A DNA stretch of 26,055 nucleotides, from contig NW_019775458.1 of assembly GCF_001039355.2 (NCBI RefSeq), forward strand, positions 354,515 to 380,569, written 5' to 3'. Source of the stretch: Lingula anatina. Taxonomy: Eukaryota > Brachiopoda > Lingulata > Lingulida > Lingulidae. The notes under the pieces were generated by a model. It made no database searches. It was not told where the DNA came from and saw only the letters and a list, made by a program, of their open reading frames with translations. The position numbers and the translations under genes are program-made. Shown here piece after piece: positions 11,701-24,639 of the stretch; the stretch's first letter is position 1; each line of letters starts with the position of its first letter.

Positions 11701-14700
11701 CTTAGTTTGGATCTCGGTGAAGCTGGATGGACGCTGTAACGGGCTAACTGCCAAACGAACTCGCTGAACCCCTGTGGTCCGTCTTATGAAACCGATAAGC
11801 CAATTACAGCATTATACAACATCCAAGGGCTGCAGGGAATCGAGAGGTTTTTGGAAATTAACTTCCGAATGCGGACTGTGCATTATGCAGTGTTAAACCT
11901 TGTAATAATTGATGTGATAGAGCTTAAACGGGAGAACGTATGTCATTTGACGGCAAGAGCACTTTGGCAGTGATTGGCAACATTGAAGAACCATCCCAGC
12001 GGAGTTTTCGGTTGCGGGGTGCCTCATGCAATAGTTACAACATCCATGATAACAATAGACTTATAATGAGAACCGTTTCCATTTCCTTTTTTCTGTCCAA
12101 TGGAAAAATAAACAAGATGCTTCCTTTGTGCGTTGTAAATAAAAGGGTTTCTGATTTTTAGTTCCGCGTTAAGGCAAAAAAGAAAACGCATATGAATCAT
12201 TTAGTCTAGTTGCACAACATGATTATATAGACCTGCCTATAAACGTATTTAATAAATTATATCATTGTATAATAATTTCCGCCGTGGATGGAAAATAGAA
12301 GGGAAATCGATGTAGATTAGTACTATGACAAAACACCAATCCTTTCATTTAAATGGACAATGATGATGGGTCTCTTATGAGAGAAATGAACCTTATTTTG
12401 ATATACCGGAAGTCGAATAATATGCAAAGGATCTGACATTTCGTAACGTGCGCCACTTTATGTCGCTAATTTTTTCCTGTTCTATGAAAAAACGAAAGTT
12501 GGCATTCTCCTTGTGGGTAAGACCAATGGGAGTGGCCATTGTGAGTGTACACAATTAAGCTGTGCAAGTGCATATGCCATTGTATATACACGAAACATTG
12601 TATTAAAAAGTGTCGCTCTATTATCATTGTTTCTGATGGCTGTATTTATCTGGTAAGGTACCAACATCAGCATGCATTGAATAGATGACCTTACAACTAC
12701 TGTATTGCCGTATTGCGTGATGACATAATTCCAAGAAGATGTAAAAGTGCATATAGTTAATCGTAAATTAAGCTATTACTTATTGATTTAAAAACTATGC
12801 CCAAATGTATCTGTATTTATAGTGTAACTTCAACACGCACAATGGGATAGCTATTGAAGGCCACGAGGATCAATCAAAATGGTTACATCTTAAAATCGCA
12901 TGACACGTGTACTGTTAGAACACCTGGATTTGAAAGTACAGTATAAATTTCCCCAATATTCCAAAAAGCAACGTTTGATAATGCCCTAAAACTAAATCAG
13001 TCAGTGTTTAGTTGAAGTGAAATGAAATTCTTGATTATGCTGTTCCTGTTTATTATTATTATTTTATTATTTATGTATTTATTTATTATCATTATAGGCT
13101 TAAGATAAATAGATTTTTACTTAGAATGTGCGTGCGTGAAAACTGACATGCACTGTACTAATTGGTTGAAAACAGTATAGCACCCATCAGTCGACTTGAA
13201 TAAATCATATTAATGCGTCGGAACTGAATAACGAACTAGAATATTCGTGATATAAAACATACATACTGTTTGTTCATGTAGCCGTTGGGTTACATGTCAG
13301 CCGGTACATAATAATCCTACATCAGCGAAATAAAAAAAAATCCATTTTGAGATTAGGGTAATTATTGGGAGATACTGCCACAGGGCCTTTTATCAATTCA
13401 CTTTGGACCTGTGAGCCGACAGAGTACCCTGAGTTGCGGAGATTACAGGAAATTAACTACCACTTCTGGCATATGCCCCTGCAGTTTCCAGTTACTGTGC
13501 GGTGACTGAAAACAGTAATTGCATGTTTTTTAGTTTGTAGTGAACCCTAAGTCAGTGTAAACGCGCGTAAAAATTCATTCCATGATTTAAAAACCAGTGT
13601 GAAAGAGGTAGATTCTGTGAGCCCCCTGGAAAGGTGTATCAGACTTTTTCTTCTGCTACCTTCTTTACTTCCTTGTATTGGCATCAATACAGGGGATTCA
13701 TCATTTTCTGAATAGCCTATCAACTTTTTCCAAGTTTCACTACTATAGGCTACGGAATATATGCTTTTTGACCTCTTTTATTAGCTATCAAAAATCACCT
13801 GGGAAATAAAATGAACGATTTTTAAGTCGGGTAACAGTGAGCCAGGTGCAGTTAACTGTGTCTCCTTTCCTCTCGAGGGTCATAAAGGGTTTAATAATAC
13901 AAAACTTCGTTTCGGTGTTATAACTCGAAGCTTTTTCGCAACTTCCTACTTGCTCTTTCAGTGAATATGTCTGCGAAAGAAAGTCATTTGAGAATTAACA
14001 CTGATGGTTTTTATCAGCATCTTTAGATCGCTGTGGCTATTTTTGAGAGTAATCGATGCATAAGGTATCTGCTTGCTGGCAGAGCTGGCGTAGACAAATG
14101 CATTGGGGTATCTAATGAAACTGAGATGACTTGAAAGTGATTAAAGACACACTTTGCGTTCTGACGTTCGCTAAGAAGAATCATTGATAGTGGTATAACA
14201 ATCACACCACAATAACCGTCGCTTATTTTACGCCCATATATACTGTACATAACTGCGTCATTTCCACGTGATGATAGGGTTTCACGCAGTCACATTCAGG
14301 CTACAACTGTATGTACATGTTACTAGTAACTTTTAGGTTTTTTGACGTCATTTAGCTGTTCCGGATAACATGAGAGACACGGATAAATCTTACCCTTAAG
14401 ATAGTCGCACCTGCAAATCCATCATTGTCATCACCAATCCAATAAGCCCTGAGACATTTACTGACATCCAGGGCATCGTCGGTGCCTTTCGCCCATATTC
14501 GTTCATTTCCGGCATTGGCAGGCGACACAGTACATTCCATTATGTACTTGTCGTTTGCCTCCGTTGTTCGCAGAGGTTGCAATTCACGAATTTGGTAATC
14601 TTAAGTTGTGTCAATAAAACATCAAATTGACCGTGTATGGTCACGGTTAGGCAAGCGTTCTAAGATTATTCAAAGAATTTAATTTGAGTTAGTTAAAGAA

Positions 14701-17700
14701 TTTGAGTAAAAATAAGAAGTGTCTCTCTATCATGATTTGCGTTGCGATTCCTTTTCAGATCATTGGTTTCAGGTTATAGCACACTGGGGAGTATTTGTTG
14801 TATAAATTTTAAATATGGGCAGAAGGCCTAATGTTGCGTGAAAAATTCACAAAAAAATTTATTTGGCCGAAAGTTGGACTTAAATAATACTCTATCAAAG
14901 TTGTAATAAACGTCAATTCTGGATAAATTCGAAGTTGGTTACTTGTAAAATAGTGACAATTGGTTTGAAAGAGAAGCCATTAATTTCTTGCTATAAATCA
15001 GGAAAAATGTTTCACATACGCTCGTAATTGAACGACCACTGGTTTCTTTTAAGTCAAAGTAGACTAAAACTTTGAGTCTCAAAATTAAAACCAACTTCAG
15101 ACCTTAGGAAGTTATTTTGTGAAGCAGGCCCCTGGTGTTTTTTACACCCTGTAACATCTATAATATACATAATATACATATTCAATACACCGCCCTGAAA
15201 CAGTTCACGGGGATGTTCGGGAAGTGCTGGGTTCCTGGTTATAATGTGTGCCGTATGAAATACTTCATGTAGACAACTGAATATTGGGTGTTAGGATTTT
15301 ACTGGTAAATTGTTGCTAATATTATAAGTGTACACTGTATGGTGCTTTTTAAAAAATAAAAAACAGTTGGGGTCATCTTATGATTTGCATTCGTGTACTG
15401 TATCGCAGATTGATTTAGGTATGTTTGGCGTTCACTTGGATAAAGCACTTTTTCTGGATGGGAAGGTGTCATTTTTTTCCCTAGCACGTTATTTGGCCAT
15501 TCGTCCATGTCTTTAAATGAATATAAATTTCTGCATATCTTTCCCGCAGACGAGCAGATCTTATCAGTCTATGAAAGCTGCAAATAAGAGATCTGTCAAA
15601 ATTACAGCAATGGTGAATTGGGTTTCAGTAAAGTTATTCATTTTCATCTAATAAGCTGCCATCAAATGTTTGGCTTTGATATGCAGCGAACGTTGGGTTG
15701 AAGTCGGAAGAGTATTTGAGTGCGTAGGATGTGTGTGAATAACATGATTGATTAGTTATCAAATGGAAATTTGATTTTTATTGACTTTCCGATTGTAAGT
15801 TTATTGCACACAAACAATTGAAAAATTGCGTGAAGTGAGATAAAAACCATTTATAAGAATCTGATGCTGTATGCGGTAGCAGAGTCCCAAACATGTCAAA
15901 GCATTTTACCTATAAATGCAACATTCATTAGATAAGCTGTCATAAAAAGTTTTGGACATAGAGGAATGGTCGTCATTGGATCTCGGGCGATACCTTCACA
16001 TATCGCTCGGGTGACAGTGTATTATCTCACACTTCTTGTCGGTGCCAAGTATACCCCGCCTTCTTCGTCTAAAATGAGAATGAATGCATTGTATCTATTT
16101 CAGTTTTGGGGATATTCATCTTTCTAAGCCCGTCATAGTGGTGTATTTCTTACGGACGTATCACGCGGATAGTATAGATTAGTCAAAGCTACAATGTATA
16201 ACAAAACCAAATCCAGCCGGAATTGATTTGCCCTACAAATGAAATCTTGAGTACTTTTAACATACGCACACTGGGCACGATGAAGGTAATTTGCAGAAAG
16301 AGGATGTCGGAAAAAGTAGGCCTACATTTGCTGCGCAGGAAAGTCAAAATCTGTTTTTCCATCCATCATCATGGGCTGTATATAGTGCAAAAGAAAGAGC
16401 CCATCGAAAGGAAGGGGCAATATGGCCTTTGAGATAGCCCTAGTCTTCCCCTGACAGCCTTTTTCCTGATGGTCGCATCCTTCGGTGTCACAATGACTTC
16501 CATGTCCTCTCATTGTCATCGAGGGTCACAGCAGAGCCTCCTTGATATCAGCATAGCGTCATCACATGTCTCCCTGTGGTCTATTCTGTTATATCTTGTG
16601 TCTCATTCCGTTACTTTGCACTTTGTTTCCTTGTGCCATTTCAATATCACCTTATGGCATTTCACTGTGACCTTTGCGTCACTTTACTGTCTTTCTTTTG
16701 TCCCCACGTTGTTTCCACGTGTCCTCTTAAAGCCTTCTTCTTGGCCTCTTAAGTCAGACAACAGCTGGAATAGTGTCATTTGGAAGGCACTTGTGTCAGC
16801 CTCGTGTTTTCTGATGTCATATCTGTGTCACCAGTTTGTCATATCACTCCATGCCCACATTGTGCCCCCTTCTCTCTGGTGTCATTTTAATATCATTTCA
16901 CATCTCAATACCATTATTTCACTGTCATTTCAGAGTCATCTATATATCCGTTGTGTCGTATTGCATTGCCCCAGTGTCACCAGTATTTATCAATTCAGTG
17001 ACAGAAACAATCACCCATTTGTCACCGGTGTGTCACTTTGCTCTTGGTCCATGTATCTTTATCGACATTTTTAAAGTACCCGTGCATCAAATACACACAA
17101 ATTCTTTTTGGACTGAAAAGTCACTATCAACAATGCTTCAAAAGGAGAAAATGGAATATACAAGGTGAACGCTGCTAACCCTAAACTCAAAAGCCTTCGC
17201 TTTTATTGAATAGTATTTGTTCAGTCATTTCATAAAAAGAATAACAATTGTGCAAATTTAGATTAAAATCAAATAAAAATTGTGCAAATTAAGATTTAGA
17301 TCAAATCCATTTTCGAATAGAAAAAACTGAGGACCGAGGATGGTATTATATTTTGGACCAAAACTGAAGTCTAATCTACCCAAACTGACGTCCAAGTAAA
17401 GCCCAATTAGGCGAGATATTGTCTTTTGTTTTACAACAAGACATAAATGACGCCAGTAGGCTAAGGCCGGTAGTCACTCTATTTTTGAAGACGACTACAG
17501 ATTTTCACATAATTGGAAATGACAAAAGTTAAAGCCAACTTCCGGGGTTTTTAAAGACTTTTTTATACGGGTAGATATCGACGAGCACCGAGTCAAATTA
17601 AAGGTTCTTTCGATCCGATAGCTACATGTATACAGCAACAAAACTTGTTCATTTTGATTATTATTGAGGTTTTTATAGATCGATTTCGATGAGCGAATAC

Positions 17701-17983
17701 AACCCTGAATTCTTGAAAAGGGTAACGTGAGACAAAATTTTTATCCACGAGAAGTGTATTCATTTGTCACCATTCATGTAAAATTGGTGTAATTAATTAA
17801 AGAAGGAAGAGGTTTTGAATTGGGTCGATGGAATAAAGACAATTTGACTTCCAGTAATGCTAACGAAGTCTGGATTTCTCAGATAAGGCGAAGGATCAGG
17901 TTTATCTTAATTAATTTACAGGAATATCAAGCAATCTTTGCGAAACTGCGAATTGCTTGATTTGAGTTTGATACAGTTAAATA

Positions 17984-18026
<43 letters not shown>

Positions 18027-21000
18027 CAAATGTATCATGATACAAGTAGGACATAGTTAAACTTCTAAGAATGACTTGAACGTGTAAGAATGAAAAGAAA
18101 GTCTAAAATGACTAGAATGACTAAAATATATAATAGTCTTAATAGAATAATAGCCAGAAGGGTGGGAAGTATTTTTATGCACGTTAGAATACTTAAGGTA
18201 ACTTATCCTTCATTTAATGTGCACCATAAATCACACGAGCGCCCTTTTTCACAAAAGAAATTTAGTCCGAGAATTGGTTACAAGTTGTAGATCTAAATTT
18301 AAGCCTTCATTGCCCAAGATAGTGTACATGTAGAACGACATTTTGTACACTGAAACATTGTGCCTCTTTTTCAACAAGAAAGACATGGTCATTGTTTAGA
18401 CCACATAATACTTTACCCCTAAATTAACTACTATGGATTTGACTTGAACTGAAGTCGACCAAAGTTTCGTCTAAACTTTTAGACCCAAAATCGGGCTTAA
18501 GTTCTTTTGTTGAACTGGCCCCAGACCACAGCGTGTATTTCGTCAATAGTCGGCTAATCAGCACCATTCACCTTAGTGGCCTGCAGAGTAAAACAGCGTT
18601 CGTGACGCTTAATACACCACTTTGGTTTTAAGCATTGGACCCAGCGGGTCGTTTTGAAATGGTAGAATTCTATTAAGAGTCATCTGAGACGCTGTGTTGC
18701 GAATGCTTGACAAGCAAGTGATAGAGTAGCGATGCAATATTTATAACTCAAGTGTTGACTTGCTTTTTTTTTCAGTCACAATGCTCGTTTTTCCAGCAGA
18801 TTGTTTTCTTTAATATGTTCATGTTGACTGTCAAAGGTTACACGTGCATGAAACATTTTAGATAAAAATAGTTAAATTAGAGCAATGAAATGACATAAAG
18901 TACTTTATAATTGATGAATTTTCCTCCTTTTTTTAATTATTCAATTTTTGTTCAGTTATCCACTTCTAAATGACGAGACAGCCATGTCTTCCTTTACTTT
19001 TCAAAAGGAACCATCAATGTCACGTACCTTCAGCCCACATAAATATAAGATAGTTTTTAGGTCTTATTTGAGTTATTTCAGAAGCTTTGCAGGATACGTA
19101 GACATAGAAAATATGACTCTGGAATATGCGCAAACATTGTGAACGGGACTTACACTTCCTATAGCGTAATACAGGTAACATGTTAGGCTCTGCCAAAGCG
19201 GACAAATACAGTTAAGGATATTGTCCCCCTTCGCCCAAAACTCCTAAGTGCCTTATATACATTATTTTGGGTAATAAATAAATCTTCAGTTTTCAGCGAC
19301 TAAATTGATTAACATTTACACATATGTCATCTTACGGGTGCCGTCATAATAGCGATTTGGGGGTAAAACTGAAAAAAGTTGGTGTCTGAAATTTCTCCTT
19401 TACCTGAGCACATACGATCACCGTTTCAACGCCGATTTAATAACACTATTTAGTACTCCAAAACCATGCCAGGTGATAAACTGACAATTAAAGCTTTGAG
19501 TTGCCTATGCTTATACATTGCAACGAAAAAATATAAAAGTCGATATTTTATATTTTCGAGGTTTTTTCATTGTTTTAAATCAGCACACAGATAGATGTAT
19601 TATTGAATAATTAGATGCAGGATAAACTCATTTTCGGTATCTTGATGATAATAAAGGCTCACAATATCCTTAAATGCCCGCTCAATGTGAAAGGGTAAAT
19701 ATGTAGGACACAGGTATGGAAAAATACTTGGTTTAGTCTCTCCTTTCTTTTCTTTTTTCCCCTAGAAGGATGTGTTGGTGTAGATCAATATAAAAAACAG
19801 GAGCGCCTGTCTCCCGTGACCTACTGTGGCGAAATCGAGGCTAAACTCAAGTATTTTATTTACAAAAAAATATGATTAGCGCCACGAAAACAGCGCTAAA
19901 AGAAAAAGTGTCGTGTTACACAAACCATCGTCTGCATTATGGCTGCCAAAACATTGCAGGTTTAGCGTTTATTCTCTCACCAGGCTTCTGAATAAACTTC
20001 ATTACAACGACTCCCCACCGGCACGTTCTCGCGCCTAATGATTTATTTAAACGTATAGATATCACGTTAACAAAATGACAACTAAAGCAATTAGTCATTC
20101 TTCAAGGGATTAGATTCTATCGCGTAATGCTATCTTTGTATTAGGCCTCGACGGTACCGTCGTTTTAGTTGATTACTTCCTTATATTTGCATCTTTTTTC
20201 GTGTTAGTTCTTCATTGGGATAGTTGGAGTTTACTGAATTTGTGGTAACCTTGGTGACTAAGACGCTACCTTGCTTGATGAGATTTTTTTTATTTATATG
20301 CATTTGTCAACTTATCGTAGCCATAATTATAGAGGTTGTGGCTTATATAACGTTTTTTCCCTTCTTTTTAAATTAATTTTGGGTGGTTTTGCACGACTTA
20401 ACTGAATACTGCCGACATGACAAACCCAAAGGCGGGTGCAGAATTGTTTACAACTTACTGACCTGAAAAAAATAAGGATGTACTACAGCATCCAATTACA
20501 AATATCAAAGGCGCAGATAAGAAAAAACGTATTGCCAATTTTTAGTAAATCTTCCATTACTTAGTCTGTCACAGATCTTGTGACATGACCATTCAAAATT
20601 TCTTATCGGAAGCGTTGAGAAACATGGCTATTAATTACATTTGACATAGATTAAGTTTCTCCGCTGTATGGCAGCTAATGAAATTAGGTGATTTCTCACA
20701 TACTTTTTACTATAAAGATGTAGGTTGATGAATTGGTATTTTGACTGCAACACAGTAGTACTGCATATCACTGCCGAGCAGTTGCTTGAACGCTGGTTGC
20801 AGTGACTGCCTACTTTGCTTCGCCTTTATGTGTCACTATAAATAGCGCATTATAGAAACGTAAAATATTTGTCAATTTGTAAAAACTTTGAATTTACAGA
20901 CAATATATGAATCAGAGACCTCCCAGTTGTAATTAAGTCTCATTCATTACAATAATGAAATTAATCTCGTATCAACTTCAGCTTTGAAAAATGGTGTTGT

Positions 21001-22567
21001 AAGCTATGTATTTTTATGGCATTCTCACCTTTTTCTTGACAGTGACGGAGGATTCTCATTCAGATTTGTTTTTTCTTTTTTTTATGTGGAAATTGATATC
21101 CTGTATGCTTTTTCAGTCTTGGACACTCAGAACTCTGTCTTACTATAAAATATTTCTTTTTTGCAGTGCCAAGGCCGGGTGTGATGACATCGACGACTTT
21201 TTGGTATTTCACTACTACTCCGACGAAAGAACGGTCGGTCTTATTGTATCTGTCTCAGAAATATTGGGTAAGACTTCATCTGCTTTAATGGCCGTAATAG
21301 GTACCGGTAGATGTTTCTTTCAATATATCATTTTGGTGGGAAGTTTTTGTCAAATGGCGGATCCCGTTATGGCTGCAACACACAATACGATGCGCCGAGA
21401 TAAAGACGGAGGTTGGGTGGGGGGCGAAAGTACCATAAAATTTTTTTTTTAAAAACTCGAAAAATCCCTCAGTGCACAACTGGTTACCATTTATTTAGGT
21501 CACGCCATAGTTAAGCACTCTTATCAGTAATTTCTGATTACCTTTATGATTACATGGTCAGTTGGTCAATGTTATTGGGCCAGTTGTGACAGAAATGATA
21601 GTACTAGGAATGAAGTCCGGGGTCCAATATGATTAGTACACGTTAGGGTTAGCTGTATTAGTATTCATGAGGTTAGTATGTAAGACGAATGCCACCTGTA
21701 CAAAGTAATTGGAAGTGGACTACGGTTGCCAGGGGACTATCAATTCTTATCACGCTGGCATAAATAAAAGCGGCCTTAACTTGTCAATACCGGTTCAATA
21801 TCTTTAAGTTCATCTTTTTTTTCTAACATTTACTAGATAAAAGTGCATGTATATAATTAGAGAAAAGGGTTGAATAATTTTCTCGCAAACACGCTTTTCA
21901 ACGCCACATGGCGGTCATGGCTTTGGAAGATCTGCGTCTCTCCCGTCAAGTCCGTCTGCATGTGTAGTAAAAATAACGATGCCGCCTTCACCATCACAGT
22001 CTGGGAAACTATGAGATATTTAGCGCAAATTGAATTCATTAGCTCCTACTTAGAACACTACATCGATTTTTACAACTGCAAATAAAAAGTCGATAGTTTT
22101 CTCTGCGTGGTGTACAAATATGTTCTTTAAACAACTGTGTTTCTACAAGAAAATGGATTGTTCCCTCTGCTGAAATCGTACTATATAATTACTAAATCTT
22201 ATAGACTTTACTTGGCAATCCAGTAAATAGCATACAGCATCATCTGCTCGAAGTTTAAAATGAATAATATACTTGTTATTGTAATAAGTATAAAGTAAAC
22301 TAATTGTGCAACAGACCAAAATGACCATCTATTTATCTAGAGACATATCTGTGAATATCTGTGGAAAATCAATCTGTCGCCCCGGTAGAGGGTAAAAGTA
22401 AACCCTGTTATGATATATCTTGGAAATGGTACCTCAGTAGGTTTGGTACCTTGGCCTCCACGCCACAAGCTTTGCGTTACGGAATTTAGATCAAACAATT
22501 AGTCTAGTTTTGTACTTACGAAAAAATGTTGGTATAATCATTGTAATATGCGCTAGTACTCGTACCT

Positions 22568-22665
<98 letters not shown>

Positions 22666-24592
22666 GTTCCTAATAATATATCCGTAATAATTCTATTACT
22701 TGCTTCATTTCAGGCGTCCCTGTACCGGCCGTCCTTGAACTGTTTGGAGAGTATTTCTTCACCTATTGTTTTCAACATGGCTATGACAAAATGTTACGCA
22801 CACTCGGGGGAAATCTCAAGGATTTCATTCAAAATTTGGACCCCTTGCACTCTCTGCTGGCGTTAACTTACAGGAACATTGAGGCCCCGTCGTTCAGGTA
22901 AACGACGTGCTCAGATGCCCCCTAATCTTCGTCAAGTGGGCTCTAAACTCCCATGAGATGGTCATTTTGAAAATACATGAATAAATAAGTAAATAAGTAT
23001 AAAGCTTACTCTTAAACATAACCAATCATCTTTTTTTTGTGTCTCTTTTTTTTGTGTCTCTTTTCTGCTCATAATAATTCCCTACAATTATACCAGTTCA
23101 TACTGGTGCTTCAGTTGTAAAAATATATTTATTATTTTAATAATATTAGTTAAAACTAATAAAAGACTTACATAAATGACACAACGTCAAAAGTTTGACA
23201 AAATACCCAAAAAATGGAAATTGGAAAACAATATCTTTCAATATTGACTTGAAACTATCCGATAACAATCAGACATCAATGTACAGTATGTTTGCCAAAG
23301 GTCATGGGAGGTTTACTTAAACTGAAGTTCCTTTTCATTTAGTTGGTTTTTCTCTTTATCTCGAGAGGGAGACACAGTCACAATAACCCTATGCCCTTCA
23401 GCCCTGTCTCTTGCTTTTACCAGAACCTCGTCCAACGAAAGACCCGTCTCATCCAATTCATCAGTGTTCTGAACCAGGCCCCGTATCTCGAAAGCATCGC
23501 GTCTTGCGAATAGCTATATCAAATAGAGGCTACAGTGTATTATATGGGACGAGTATGGGCGAGTTATGGAATCGAGACGCTTGCGTACGACCGCAATGTG
23601 CGATGCTTTCGAGATACGGGGCCCAGGTTGCTTTTGGCCTTCCTCTTTTCTTTTGGTAAGGTGGTGTCCGTCTAATGGACACCGCCGTCTATCTCTTTCG
23701 AGCCCGTCTTTATGATCGTCTCATCTGACACCCTCAGTTCTAGCAGTGGTCGATCTTCTCGTCTCACATCCATGATTTACTTTTACTTTACTCTTCTTTT
23801 AATGCCGTTACATTCAATTGATGGTTACCTTAGTTCACCTACGTAAACGTGTATATTTATTTATTCATTTATCTATTTATTTATTTATTCATTTATTTAT
23901 TATTTTGAATAAGTATTGTTTTTTGGGGGGGATGCCTCCGTGGGGTTGATAGTCATTCTCTTGCCTATTGTTTCACATGTATAAAGGATGTCGACGGGCC
24001 GCGAAATTGATGCCCTGTTTGTCTGGATGATGTTTACACTTTGCACTTCCGTGGCGTTTTCATTGCCCTCAAAAGTCTGTTCCGAAACGGTGATTTCTTT
24101 TTTGTCCCAAATTAAATTTTCCTCCTGGCTGCATTCATTACACCTTACGTTGGGTCTAATGGTTAAATGGCAATTCAATAACACAAGTGTTCATCATCGG
24201 TGATTGGTTTATGACTTGGAGCTGTGAAAATGGAAAGAACAAATTGGCGGTTTTCCTGCATGTTGTCAATAAACTGCCCACTTGATGCCGTCGACATTGG
24301 CGCTCTAATCATTCCTTGTAGAGTGCCCAAGGTGTTAACAAGATACATCAATATACAGATGAACCATCAAATTTCCTGGGCGTTATTTTCTCACTGATGA
24401 AAAATAAGCCCTAAGGCGGGTTTGTAGGGCAAGGACTGGCTCGACTGCATTTTGATCCTTGTGCGCGAGAGGTCAGCCAAAGAAACGCGGAACCAGATGA
24501 GGTTTTCTCTTTCTCTCTCTCTCTCTTTCAGTGTTCATCCAACTGCATGTAATGCAGATTGCTCATTTGACCTTTTTTTCTCATTCTCCAAG

Positions 24593-24639
<47 letters not shown>

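Larger units (their letters stand above)
6074..21166 (+). other. Intron 2 of the cyclase gene (about 15 kb)
   Basis: It splits the codon for Leu26 (phase 2) and spans over half of the window. Apart from the repeats and the possible minus-strand exon listed separately, no gene is supported. Reading frames inside it are short, start in arbitrary places and show no family I recognise. Gene-free intervals of more than 300 bp within it (for example 6190-7030, 7090-8660, 9045-10050, 11610-13050, 13100-14390, 15140-16480, 17310-17985, 18530-19210 and 19675-21166) show nothing beyond AT-rich intronic sequence. Confidence 0.85.

Noticed and set aside
16469-17074. 201-codon frame in intron 2
   Set aside because: Low-complexity, repeat-derived composition, an overlapping open frame on the same strand, and no recognisable domain.
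21006-21452. 148-codon frame containing exon 3
   Set aside because: It shares the exon 3 frame but extends into intron on both sides. The GT/AG sites at 21166/21268 define the true exon.
22510-22866. 118-codon frame with Asn14 and Tyr18 runs
   Set aside because: It translates the AAT/ATT palindrome and then the wrong frame of exon 4.
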